From: JASHPR01 sp963739645
Lineage (GTDB): Bacteria > Actinomycetota > Actinomycetes > Streptosporangiales > Streptosporangiaceae
Assembly (NCBI GenBank): GCA_963739645.1
Contig: CAVUBM010000047.1
Location: 117,993 to 181,992 of the forward strand
Direction: 5' to 3'
Length of the DNA stretch: 64,000 nucleotides
A program made the translations under genes and the position numbers. A model generated the notes under the pieces. The model did no database searches. It worked only from the letters and a program-made list of their open reading frames with translations, and was not told where the DNA came from. Every line of letters begins with the position of its first letter. The stretch's first letter is position 1. Of the stretch, positions 47,117 through 56,400 are shown in pieces.

Positions 47117-48020
47117 TGGCGGTTCATGCCGAGGCCCGACTGGACCGGCCGCGCGCCGGCCCCGCGCCAACGCGACCGCCGAAGGTCAGCCGGTCCGGGA
47201 TCCTGGCCACCGCCTTGATGTTCGTCTTTGCGCGTCTACTTCCTGCTCCCGGCGTGGTGGCTGGTCGTCTCCTCGACCAAGGGACCGAGCACGCTGTACT
47301 CCTCGGAGGGGTTCTGGTTCAGCCAGTTCCACTTCGTCTCCAACCTGACCGGGCTCTTCACGTACGACGGCGGGATTTACTGGCACTGGCTGATCAATAC
47401 CCTGCTTTATGCGGGCGTCGGGGCGGTCGGGCGCCACAGTCCTGGCGGCGGCCGCGGGGTACGCGCTGGCCAAGTACGACTTCCGCGGCCGGCAGCTCGT
47501 CTTCTCGGTCATTCTCGGCGGCGTGCTGGTCCCCGGCACCGCGCTGGCGCTGCCGCTGTACCTGCTGATGAGCAAGGTCGACCTGACCAACACCTACTGG
47601 GCGGTGTTCCTGCCGAGCCTCGTCAGCCCGTTCGGCGTCTACCTGGCCCGGGTCTACGCGGCGGCGTCGATCCCCGACGAGCTGATCGAGGCCGGCCGGA
47701 TCGACGGCGCCAGCGAGGGCCGGATCTTCCGGACCGTCGCGCTGCGCATCATGTCGCCCGCGCTGGTGACCATGTTCCTGTTCCAGTTCGTGGCGATCTG
47801 GAACAACTTCTTCCTGCCGCTGGTCATGCTGTCCAACACTCGCCTGTACCCGGTGACGCTCGGGCTGTACACCTGGAACAACGAGTACGGCCAGGCCCCG
47901 CAGCTGGTCAGCTACGTGGTCATCGGCTCGCTGATCTCGGTCATCCCGCTGATCATCGCGTTCCTGTCGCTGCAGCGGTTCTGGCGTTCTGGCCTGGCCG
48001 CGGGGAGTGTCAAGCTGTGA
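47116..48020 (+). CDS. ABC sugar permease, MalG type (frameshifted)
   Basis: About 300 residues when repaired. MAVHAEARLDRPRAG at ATG 47116 leads to a first membrane segment broken near 47225. The protein continues YFLLPAWWLVVSSTKGPSTL, then after a second break near 47430 ATVLAAAAGYALAKYDFRGR, and has the EAA loop IEAGRIDGASEGRIF near 47690 and a last helix LISVIPLIIAFLSLQRFW. It is the second half of the importer. Its TGA overlaps the GTG of the glycosidase gene (GTGA at 48017-48020), so the cleavage enzyme is translated in step with the transporter. Confidence 0.88.
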
Positions 48021-50196
48021 GCGCGGCGGGCGGCGGGGCGGGCCGGGGGATCCTGCGCGAGCTCGACGGCATCGCCTACGGCGGCGACTACAACCCGGAG
48101 CAGTGGCCCGAGTCCACCTGGGCCGAGGACGTCCGGCTGATGGCCGAGGCGGGCGTCAACCTGGTCACCGTCGGGGTCTTCTCCTGGGCCAGGCTGCAGC
48201 CCGCGCCTGGTGAGCTGACCGCCGGCTGGCTGGACCGGGTCCTGGACCTGCTGGCCGACGCGGGGATCTGGGTCGACCTGGCCACGGCCACGGCCTCGCC
48301 GCCGCCGTGGCTGGTCGCGGCCCATCCCGAGATCCTGCCGGTCACCGCGGACGGGCGGACGCCTCGCGCTTCGGCTCGCGCCAGCACTACTGCCCGAGCG
48401 CCCCCGCCTACCGGGCGGCCGCCGTCGACCTCGCCGGGCGCTTGGCGCGGCGCTACGGCCAGTCACCCGGCCGTGGCCATGTGGCACATCGGCAACGAGT
48501 ACGGCTGCCACGTCCCCGCCTGCTACTGCGAGATCTCGGCCCAGGCGTTCCGGCGACTGGCTGCGAGACGCGGTACGGCGGATCTTGGCCGGCTGAACGA
48601 TGCCTGGGGCGGCGCGGTCTGGAGCCAGGACTACACGAGCTGGGACCAGGTCGAGCCGCCGCGTGTCGCGCCCACCTTCGCGCAACCCGGCCCAGCAGCT
48701 CGACTTCGCCCGGTTCAGCTCCGACGAGCTGCTCGCCTGCTACACGCGCCGAGCGGGAGGTGCTCGCCGCGCACAGTCCCGGCACGCCGGTCACGACCAA
48801 CTTCATGGGGCTGTTCCGGCCGGTGGACCAGTTCCGCTGGTCGGCCGAGCTCGACGTCGTGTCCGTGGACAGCTACCCGGACCCGGCCGACGCCGAGGCG
48901 CACGTGGCCTCGGCCATGGCCTGCGACCTGACCCGGTCGGTGGGCGGCGGGCGGCCGTGGCTGCTGATGGAGCAGGCGCCAAGCGCGGTCAACTGGCGGG
49001 CGGTCAACGTGCCGAAGGCGCCGGGGCAGTACCGCGGCGCTCAGCCTGCAGGCGGTCGCCCGCGGCAGCCGACGCGGTGCTGTCGTTCCAGTGGCGCGCC
49101 GCGGCCACCGGGGCCGAGAAGTTCCACAGCGGGATGGTGCCGCACGCCGGGACCGACAGCCGGGTCTGGCGCGAGGTGGTGAGCCTCGGCGCGGACCTGC
49201 GGCGGCTCGCCCCGGTCGCCGGCCGCCCGGTGCGCGCCGAGGCCGCGCTGCTGCTCGACTGGGAGAGCTGGTGGGCGCTGGAGCTCGACTCGCATCCGAG
49301 CAGCCGGCTGCGCCTGGCCGACCTGCTCGGCGAGTTCTACCGGCCGCTGTTCGAGGCCGGGGTGAATGTCGACTTCGCCCATCCGGAGAGCGACCTGTCC
49401 CGGTACCGGCTCGTGGTGGTGCCCGCGCTCTACCTGGTCAGCGACGCGGGGGCGGACAACGTGCGCCGGTTCGTGGCGGACGGCGGCACGGCTCTGATCA
49501 CGCTTCTTCTCCGGGATCGTCGACCCCAGCGACCGGGTGCGCCTCGGCGGCTACCCGGCGCCCTGGCGCGACCTGCTCGGCCTGCGGGTGGAGGAGCTGG
49601 CGCCGCTGCCCGAGGGCCTGGCCGTCCGGCTGAAGGCGCCTCGACGCGGCGGGTGACCGGACGCGCGGCCGGGCGGCTCTGGCAGGACGTCATCGACCTG
49701 CGCGGAGCCGACCCCGCTGCTCTCGTTCGGCGAAGGTCATCTCGCGCGGCGAGGCGGCGGCGACCAGGCACGACTACGGCCAGGGCGAGGCGTTCTACCT
49801 CGGCACGCTGCCGGACCGCGCCAACCCTGCGCCGCCTGGTCGGGCAGGCGTGCCGTCACGCCGGCGTCGAGTTGCGGGCCGACCTGCCGCGCGGCGTGGA
49901 GGCCGGTCCGCCGCGGCGAGTACCAGTTCCTGATCAGCCACCTCGACCGTCCGGTCGAGCTCGACCTCGGCGCCAAGCGGCTCGACCTGCTGACCGGGGT
50001 CATGGTGGGACCGCGCGCCGTGCTCGCCCCGCGCGACGTCCTGGTGCTCCGCGACGCCCGGGCCCTGGCCGCACATGAGGCGGCGGACCAGGGCCCGGGC
50101 CCTTCACCGCCCTCGGCCAGCGATCTGGCTACCGCCAGCCACGCCCGGGGCCGCCGCCCGCCTTCGCCGACCATGATCGATGTGAGTTTGATGTAG
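48017..50196 (+). CDS. GH42 beta-galactosidase (frameshifted)
   Basis: About 690-725 residues when repaired. The N-terminal TIM barrel starts IAYGGDYNPEQWPESTWAED, with GVFSWARLQPAPGEL. The acid/base residue is in MWHIGNEYGCH near 48490 and the nucleophile glutamate in WLLMEQAPSAVNW near 48970. The trimerisation and C-terminal domains follow (VRAEAALLLDWESWWALELD; LVVVPALYLVSDAGADNVRR). About nine frame changes are needed between 48355 and 49910. It hydrolyses terminal beta-galactose (family knowledge) in the cytoplasm, no signal peptide being visible, on sugars taken up by the upstream importer. The exact end is uncertain: 50078 or 50196. Confidence 0.86.
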
Positions 50197-50227
50197 TCGG
50201 GTGTGCACAAAACTCACATCGATCATG
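50172..50227. terminator. Long hairpin between convergent genes, probable bidirectional terminator
   Basis: CATGATCGATGTGAGTTT (50172-50189) is repeated perfectly inverted at 50210-50227, an 18-bp stem with a 20-base loop and TTT after the right arm. It lies between the GH42 gene and the convergent PLP-enzyme gene and would end transcription from both sides. It overlaps the last codons of the longer GH42 reading. Confidence 0.75.
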
Positions 50228-50261
50228 TTTTCCGGCACGCGGCGCGCGTCCGGCGCCCAGA

Positions 50262-51209
50262 TCAGGAGTAGAGCGGGCCGGCGAGGTACTTCAGCCCGCT
50301 GTCGACCTGGATGGTGACCACGCGGTGGCCGGGGCCGAGCCTGCGGGCGAGCTGCAGGGCGGCGGAGAGGTTGGCGCCGGTCGAGGGCCCGGAGAAGATG
50401 CCCTCCGCGCGGGCGGCCCGCCGGGCGGTGGCGAACGCCTCGGCTTCCGGGATGTCGATGACCTCGTCGTAGTCGGCGGCCTGGAGCTGGGGCGGGCGGG
50501 AGCCGATGCCGCCGCCCTCGATGTGGTGGGTTCCTGGCGGCCCGCCGGACAGCACGGCCGACTCGGCCGGCTCGACCACGGCCCGGTGCAGGGCCGGCAG
50601 CCCGGCGGTCAGGGCGCGGCTGACCCCCAGGAAGCATCCGGCGGTGCCGACGTAGCAGCAGAAGGCGCTGACCGGGGGCGGGCCGGGAAGCTGGTCGAGC
50701 AGTTCCTCGCCGAGGCGGCGGTAGCCGTCCACCATGTCGGTGTTGTTGAACTGGTCGGTGGCGAACGCGCCGGTGTCCGCGGCGATCTCTGCGGCCCGGC
50801 GCATCATCGCCGGGATCAGGTCAGGGGTGATGCCGCCGGGACTCGGTATCAGCTCGACCTCGGCGCCGAACGCGTGCATCGTGCGGATCTTCTCGTCGGC
50901 GAACGCATCGGAGGACACGATGCGCAGCGGGTAGCCCTTGACCGCGCACACGAAGGCCAGGGACGAGCCGGTGCTCCCGCCGGTGTACTCGACGACCAGC
51001 TGGCCCGGCCGCAGGCGGCCGTCGGCCTCGGCGGCCTCGATCATCGCCAGCGCCATCCGGTCCTTGTACGAGCCCGTGGGGTTGGCGGCCTCCATCTTCA
51101 CCCAGACTTCGGCACCGTCATCATCCGGCATCCGCGCCAGCCGGACCACGGGCGTGCTTCCGATAGCCGAGAGCCCGCCCGGACGGTCCACCCCGCACCC
51201 CCAGCTCAC
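50262..51209 (-). CDS. Cysteine synthase/cystathionine beta-synthase family PLP enzyme
   Basis: An intact 315-residue fold-type II PLP enzyme. The PLP lysine lies in ANPTGSYKDRMALAMIEAAE near residue 49, the phosphate/substrate loop is EYTGGSTGSSLAFVCAVKG near 94, and the C-terminal cofactor contact is EGIFSGPSTGANLSAALQLA. It has SYKD where classical cysteine synthases have S-V-K-D, so it may prefer another beta-substituted amino acid; that is inference. It lies 77 bp downstream of the thiamine-diphosphate enzyme on the same strand and is probably cotranscribed. Confidence 0.87.
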   Translation of the reverse strand: MSWGCGVDRPGGLSAIGSTPVVRLARMPDDDGAEVWVKMEAANPTGSYKDRMALAMIEAAEADGRLRPGQLVVEYTGGSTGSSLAFVCAVKGYPLRIVSSDAFADEKIRTMHAFGAEVELIPSPGGITPDLIPAMMRRAAEIAADTGAFATDQFNNTDMVDGYRRLGEELLDQLPGPPPVSAFCCYVGTAGCFLGVSRALTAGLPALHRAVVEPAESAVLSGGPPGTHHIEGGGIGSRPPQLQAADYDEVIDIPEAEAFATARRAARAEGIFSGPSTGANLSAALQLARRLGPGHRVVTIQVDSGLKYLAGPLYS

Positions 51210-51286
51210 CAGTGGCTGCCACCAGCAGCATACGGTGCTCGGCCTGCGGAGCCACGGGTCAGCTGGCCGAGGACGCCTCGCGAAAC

Positions 51287-53623
51287 CTATCCGGCGAGAT
51301 CGAGGGCGGCCTCCATGATGCTGTCCGCGTGAATGCCGTGATGGCGGTAGAGATCTTCGATCGTCCCTGACTGCCCGAACTGGGAGACGCCCAGCGCGGT
51401 ATGCGGCACCTGGTTAATGGTGGCGAGGAACGCGAGCGTGTGCGGGTGCCCGTCGAGCACGGTCACCAGGGGCGCGGCGCGGGCCGCGGGGAACGCCTGG
51501 CCGAGAATCCACGGCTGGCCCTCTTCCTGGCCCTGGCGCGCGCGCAGGGCCAGGAACAGCAGGCCCGGGCTGGTCACGCACACCACGTCCGCGGGGACCC
51601 CCGTCTCCGCCAGCCGATCCGCGGCGGCCAGCGCCTCGGGCACCACCGCGCCCATCGCGGCGATCGTGACCTTCGGGTTCTCCGCCCGCCGGAGACGGTA
51701 GGCACCGGAGACCACGTGCCGACGCCGCCATTCGCGCACGGCCGGGTCCGCTGGCACGTCGGCCAGTTTCTGGCTGACCGGGCGCGTCGACAGGCGCAGG
51801 TAGGCCGAGCTGCCTCCGGGCTTGCCGAGCCGGGCCAGGCTGGCCAGCAGGCACCATTCGGTGTCGATCGCGAACGCGGGCTCGTACGTTATGCAGCCCG
51901 GCTGCTCGATCCCGATGGACGGCGTGGTGATGGACTGGTGCGCGCCGCCTTCCGGGGCCAGGGTCACCCCCGACGGCGTGCCGACCAGGATGGACTGGCC
52001 GCCCGCGTAGATGCCGAACGACCACGGCTCCAGGGCCCGTTCGACGAACGGGTCGTAGAGCACCCCGATCGGGAATAGAGGCTGGCCCCACCGGCTCCAG
52101 GTGGCGCCGAGCTCGCCCAGCAGCCCCACCAGGTTGGTTTCCGCGATCCCCAGCTCGATATGCTGCCCGGTCGGCCGCTCCCGCCAGTGCAGGATCGTCT
52201 CGGTGTCGTCGGCAAACCAGTCGGTGCGCTCGTGCGCGGCCCAGACCCCGACCTTGTTCACCCACCCGCCGAGGTTGGTGCTGGAGCTGACGTCCGGGCT
52301 GACCGTGACCACCCGGCGGGCCACGTCCGGCGCGGCCCGGGTCAGGTCCAGCAGCGCCCGGCCCAGGGCCGCCTGGGTCGTCGCCGTGCCGGTCGGCGTC
52401 CGGCCGAAATCCGCCGGGACCTCGGGCGGAGCGTGACCCGGTATGGCGGGCCGCCGCAGCCGCCGGGCGGTCTGCTCGCACACCTGGGCCGCCGCGCTGT
52501 TCTCGGCGACGCGGCTCCACGGCTGCCCGGGATCGGTGCCCAGGGAGGCCGCGAGCTCGGCTATCTGCTCCTCGGTGAGCAGGGCGGAATGGTTCTGCGG
52601 ATGGCCTTCGACGGGCAGGCCGTAGCCCTTGATGGTGTAGGCCATGATCACCGTGGGCCGGTCGTCGGCGATGGCCAGGAACGCCGCGTCCAGCGCGCCC
52701 AGGTCATGCCCGCCCAGGTTGCGGATGGCGCGGGCCAGGGCCGCGTCGTCGAGTCCGGCGATAAGCCCGGCGATCGACTCGTCTCCGCCGGGCAGCCTGG
52801 CGCGAAGCTCGTCCGGGCGGCAGCGCAGCAGCCGCTGGTACTCGGGGTTGGGCATGGCATCGATCCGCTGCCGCAGCGCCTCGCCGCCCGGCCGGGCGAA
52901 CAGCTCTTCCAGCAGACGGCCGTACTTCAGGTTGATCACCTGCCAGCCTGCCGCGGCGAACATCCCGCGCAGCCGGTCGGCCGCGATCCCCGGCACGACG
53001 CGGTCCAGCGACTGGCGGTTCATGTCGACCACCCAGACGACCTCGCCCAGCTCGGAGACGCCGGGATCGGCGATCGCCTCCCACACCGCGCCCTCGTCCA
53101 GCTCGGCGTCGCCCAGCAGCGAGTACTGGCGGCCATGGCCCACCGCGGCGATGCCGCTGTTGAGGTACCGGCGCGCGACCGCGCCCCAGACCGGGGCGGT
53201 CGCGCCGATGCCGACCGATCCGGTGGAGTAGTCCACCGGATCAGGGTCCTTGACCCGGCTGGGATAGCTCTGCAGGCCGGCGAGCGCCCGCAGGGTCGGC
53301 AGGTACGACTGGTCCAGCTCACCCAGCAGGTAGTTGATCGCGTGCAGGACGGGCGAGGCGTGCGGCTTGACCGAGACCCGGTCCTCGGGACGCAGGTGCC
53401 CGAACCACAGCGCCACCATGATCGAGACGATCGACGACGATGACGCCTGGTGGCCGCCCACCTTCATGCCGTCCGGGTTGGCCCGGACCCGGTTCGCATG
53501 GTGGATGATCGCTGTGGACAGCCAGAGCACCCGGCGCTCGATCTCCGCCAGGGCGTCAGGGTCGGTCGCCAGCGGCTGCGGCGACGCGTCGGCCTGGGTC
53601 ACGTTGGCGCTCCTGCCACGCAC
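51287..53623 (-). CDS. Thiamine-diphosphate E1/transketolase-like enzyme
   Basis: An intact 778-residue protein resembling homodimeric pyruvate dehydrogenase E1 and transketolase. The N-terminal domain has GGHQASSSSIVSIMVALWFG and the ThDP motif SLLGDAELDEGAVWEAIADP ending with MNRQSLD (about residues 175-210). The middle domain has HIELGIAETNLVGLLGELGA and GVTLAPEGGAHQSITTPSIG, and a transketolase C-terminal domain follows. It is shorter than AceE (usually about 900 residues), and no lipoyl E2 or E3 gene is nearby, so a 2-keto-acid or ketose substrate other than pyruvate is possible. Start ATG 53623; the PLP enzyme follows. Confidence 0.82.
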   Translation of the reverse strand: MRGRSANVTQADASPQPLATDPDALAEIERRVLWLSTAIIHHANRVRANPDGMKVGGHQASSSSIVSIMVALWFGHLRPEDRVSVKPHASPVLHAINYLLGELDQSYLPTLRALAGLQSYPSRVKDPDPVDYSTGSVGIGATAPVWGAVARRYLNSGIAAVGHGRQYSLLGDAELDEGAVWEAIADPGVSELGEVVWVVDMNRQSLDRVVPGIAADRLRGMFAAAGWQVINLKYGRLLEELFARPGGEALRQRIDAMPNPEYQRLLRCRPDELRARLPGGDESIAGLIAGLDDAALARAIRNLGGHDLGALDAAFLAIADDRPTVIMAYTIKGYGLPVEGHPQNHSALLTEEQIAELAASLGTDPGQPWSRVAENSAAAQVCEQTARRLRRPAIPGHAPPEVPADFGRTPTGTATTQAALGRALLDLTRAAPDVARRVVTVSPDVSSSTNLGGWVNKVGVWAAHERTDWFADDTETILHWRERPTGQHIELGIAETNLVGLLGELGATWSRWGQPLFPIGVLYDPFVERALEPWSFGIYAGGQSILVGTPSGVTLAPEGGAHQSITTPSIGIEQPGCITYEPAFAIDTEWCLLASLARLGKPGGSSAYLRLSTRPVSQKLADVPADPAVREWRRRHVVSGAYRLRRAENPKVTIAAMGAVVPEALAAADRLAETGVPADVVCVTSPGLLFLALRARQGQEEGQPWILGQAFPAARAAPLVTVLDGHPHTLAFLATINQVPHTALGVSQFGQSGTIEDLYRHHGIHADSIMEAALDLAG

Positions 53624-53690
53624 GGGTCCATATAGAGAGCATGACCGCTCACCTGCGAGGGCAACAGCCCCGGGTGGCAGCGGGGCGTGG

Positions 53691-54437
53691 TCAGGCCGCG
53701 TGGCCGATGAGGCTGCCCACGATGTAGGTCACCCCGATGGCCAGCGCGCCGAGGGCGAGCTGGCGCAGGCCCGAGCGCAGCATGGACCGGCCGGTGAGCC
53801 TGCCGACCGCGGCCCCGCCGACGACCAGGGCGACCGCGGTGATCGCGATGGCCGCGGCGAGCACGGGATAGCCGACCAGGTAGGGCAGCAGGGGTATCAG
53901 CGCGCCCAGCGAGAACGCGAACAGCGACGCCACGCCCGCCAGCAGCGGGGACGGCAGCTCGTTGGGGTCGACGCCGAGCTCTTCGCGGGTATGCAGCCGC
54001 AGGGCGTTGCGCTCGTCCGCGGACACGGCCCTGGCCATCCGGGCCGCCGTCTCCGGGTCAGCGCCGTAGCTGCGGAAGTAACCGGCGAGCTCGTCCTGCT
54101 CGGCGGCCGGGAACTTGGCCAGCATCTTGCGCTCGAGCGCGACCTCGGAGTGGACCAGCTCGTTCTGGTTGGTCACCGAGACGTACTCGCCGGTGCCCAT
54201 CGAGAACGCGCCGGCGACCAGGGCGGCCACGCCGGTCAGCACCACCGCGTGCGGCGAGACGCCGCCCCCGCCGACCCCGGCGATCAGCGAGGCGTTGGTG
54301 ACCAGCCCGTCCACCGCGCCGAACACGGTCGGCCGCAGCCAGCCACCGGACACGTCGCGGTGCCCGTGCGACCAGCCCTCGCGCAGGGCCGCCGCGCCGG
54401 TGGCCTGAGATGGCTCAGGCACCTCGGCGTTCGTCAC
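53691..54437 (-). CDS. VIT1/CCC1-family metal transporter
   Basis: An intact 248-residue membrane protein. The first helix region carries FGAVDGLVTNASLIAGVGGG and AGAFSMGTGEYVSVTNQNEL, the family signature, followed by a cytoplasmic Glu-rich stretch (HSEVALERKMLAKFPAAEQD) and three more helices to the end. The family moves Fe2+ or Mn2+ out of the cytosol (family knowledge). It begins at ATG 54437 with no clear operon partner; the AMP nucleosidase gene starts upstream on the same strand, with 58 bp between. Confidence 0.87.
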   Translation of the reverse strand: MTNAEVPEPSQATGAAALREGWSHGHRDVSGGWLRPTVFGAVDGLVTNASLIAGVGGGGVSPHAVVLTGVAALVAGAFSMGTGEYVSVTNQNELVHSEVALERKMLAKFPAAEQDELAGYFRSYGADPETAARMARAVSADERNALRLHTREELGVDPNELPSPLLAGVASLFAFSLGALIPLLPYLVGYPVLAAAIAITAVALVVGGAAVGRLTGRSMLRSGLRQLALGALAIGVTYIVGSLIGHAA

Positions 54438-54495
54438 CGGACGATTATCTCCGCCCCGCCCCGGCGGGGCGGAGGGCGGGGGACGCCATCGGCGG

Positions 54496-55695
54496 TCACT
54501 GCGGCAGCGGCAGGCCGGGCTCGGTATCGGTCCCGAGCAGCGGTTCGTCGGCCGAGCGGAGGTCCGCTGACGGCAGGCCGCCGGGGTAGAGCTGCCGGAC
54601 CTTCCCGGCCACCGAGATGGCGATCTCGACGTGCTGGCGGCGGGTGGCGTTGTAGAACGTCTGGGCGTCCGCGCTGAGCTTGGGCCGCGCGTGCAGCGGC
54701 TTGTCGCTCACCGCGAGCAGGGTGGCGGTGGGGATCCGGTAGCGGAACCCGTTCGCGGCCACGGTGGCCGACTCCATGTCCACGGCGAGCGCGCGGGACA
54801 GCCGCAGCCGGTCGGCGACCAGCGGCCAAGGTTCAGCTCCCAGTTCCGGTTCGCGGTGGTGAACACGATGCCCATCCGGCTGCGCAGGCCGCGGGCGGTC
54901 AGCTCGCCGAGCAGCAGCGTGTTCAGCGTGTGGTTCGAGACGACCGGGACGCTCAGCGGCAGCATGTCGTCCAGGACGTGGTCGTCGCGCATGTAGGCGG
55001 TGGCCAGCACCAGGTCGCCGATCTCCTGGTGATTGCGCAGGCCGGCGCAGTGCCCGATCATCAGCACCAGGTCGGGGCGGAGCACGGCGAGGTGGTCGGT
55101 GAGCGTCTTGGCGTTGGACGGGCCGACGCCGATGTTCACCATGCTCACGCCGGCCCGGCCGGGCAGCACGTGGTGACAGGCGGGCATCTGGCGGCCGTCG
55201 GAGTCCGGGCCCGGTGCAGTCGGGCAGGGCGGCGCGGAACTCCTCCACGTGCCAGGAGTAGTTGGTGAGCAGCACGTACCGCTGGAACGACTCGGCGGGC
55301 GTCCCCGTGTAGTGCTCCAGCCGGTCGATGGACAGCGCCATGCGCTCCGGCCCGAACAGGAACAGCTTCTTGCGCCGCAGATCCCAGCGGGTCTCGTCGA
55401 CCGCGGGCCCGAGCCGCGGGTCACGCAGGTCAAGCGCCTCGCGCCCGGGGCTGACCGAGATCCGGGCGCCCCAGGCGGCCAGCCGGCGCAGCTCCCGTTC
55501 CAGGTACCAGCGGATCGCCCGGGGCGACGCGAATTCGCCCTCGAGCACGGGGTTGTGCGCCGACCAGGGCCGCTCGACCGTCAGCAGCGGGTAGCGGCCG
55601 GCCTTGTCGGCCTCTTCCATGGCGTCGCACAGCCGCCCGATCTCCGCTGCGCGCTCGCGGTCCGGGATGGCCGAGAAGTCCGCTGACACGGTCAT
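54496..55695 (-). CDS. amn: AMP nucleosidase (frameshifted)
   Basis: About 398 residues when repaired. It hydrolyses AMP to adenine and ribose 5-phosphate. The N-terminal region reads RYPLLTVERPWSAHNPVLEG and LFLFGPERMALSIDRLEHYT; the catalytic phosphorylase-like core has VSMVNIGVGPSNAKTLTDHL, VLMIGHCAGLRNHQEIGDLV and the substrate-site ALAVDMESATVAANGFRYRI. Frame changes are near 55215 and 54835. ATG 55695 gives MTVSADFSAIPDRERAAEIG, full length for the family. Confidence 0.9.
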   Translation of the reverse strand: MTVSADFSAIPDRERAAEIGRLCDAMEEADKAGRYPLLTVERPWSAHNPVLEGEFASPRAIRWYLERELRRLAAWGARISVSPGREALDLRDPRLGPAVDETRWDLRRKKLFLFGPERMALSIDRLEHYTGTPAESFQRYVLLTNYSWHVEEFRAALPDCTGPGLRRPPDARLSPRAARPGRREHGEHRRRPVQRQDAHRPPRRAPPRPGADDRALRRPAQSPGDRRPGAGHRLHARRPRPGRHAAAERPGRLEPHAEHAAARRADRPRPAQPDGHRVHHREPELGAEPWPLVADRLRLSRALAVDMESATVAANGFRYRIPTATLLAVSDKPLHARPKLSADAQTFYNATRRQHVEIAISVAGKVRQLYPGGLPSADLRSADEPLLGTDTEPGLPLPQ

Positions 55696-55742
55696 CCGGT
55701 CATCATGCCAACAGTCTCCGCGGGGTGGCGCGGCCGGATGCC

Positions 55743-56363
55743 CTACCGCGCGCCCGCCGCAGGCGGCCCGGGCCGGACCGCGTGAAGCAGGAAGTCGACG
55801 AGGCTGGTGGCGTACCGGCCGGTGTTGCGGGCGAGAGCGGCGCGGCGCGAGGCGGGCGTGGTAAGCGCGTGCATCATCGCGCCGCCGGCCAGCGTGTCCA
55901 GCAGCATCGTGATCGACGTCCCCGGCGGGAGCTCGCCCCGGTTGATGCCGCGGCGGACGATGGCACGGGCGGCGAGCACCTGGGACTGGCGCAGCTGCTC
56001 GTAGTGCTCGGCGACACCCGGGATGTCATCGACCTCCAGGCTCAGCCGGAGCGCGGCGCGCCCGGTGTCGCCCGCGTAGACGCTGAGCATCTGGGTGGCG
56101 AGCTCAACCAGGTCACCGCGCAAGGTGCCGGTATCGAGATCGGTGACCAGGCTCAGGCGGAGGGTCAGCGTATCGGTGAGCAGCGCCTCCTTGGTGCTCC
56201 AGCGCAGGTAGAGCGACGCTTTGCCCACACAGGCCCGGCGGGCCACCGCCTCCATGCTGAACCCGGCCCAGCCGGACTCGGCGAACAGGTCAAGCGCGGC
56301 CTGCGCGACCCGGCGGTCCACGCCGGGATCGCGCGGCCGCCCGTGCGCCTGGACACTGCTCAC
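55743..56363 (-). CDS. TetR-family transcriptional regulator
   Basis: A 206-residue repressor. The N-terminal helix-turn-helix covers residues 20-65 with FSMEAVARRACVGKASLYLR and the recognition helix just after. The C-terminal ligand domain includes LRLSLEVDDIPGVAEHYEQL. It starts at GTG 56363 and lies 37 bp downstream of the esterase gene on the same strand, so the two are probably one transcript. It is clearly similar in the DNA-binding half and in length to the TetR gene at 57502, which suggests an old duplication. Confidence 0.86.
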   Translation of the reverse strand: MSSVQAHGRPRDPGVDRRVAQAALDLFAESGWAGFSMEAVARRACVGKASLYLRWSTKEALLTDTLTLRLSLVTDLDTGTLRGDLVELATQMLSVYAGDTGRAALRLSLEVDDIPGVAEHYEQLRQSQVLAARAIVRRGINRGELPPGTSITMLLDTLAGGAMMHALTTPASRRAALARNTGRYATSLVDFLLHAVRPGPPAAGAR

Positions 56364-56400
56364 CGTGCCATCTTCGGCGATGGGCCGCCGGCGAGCGAGG

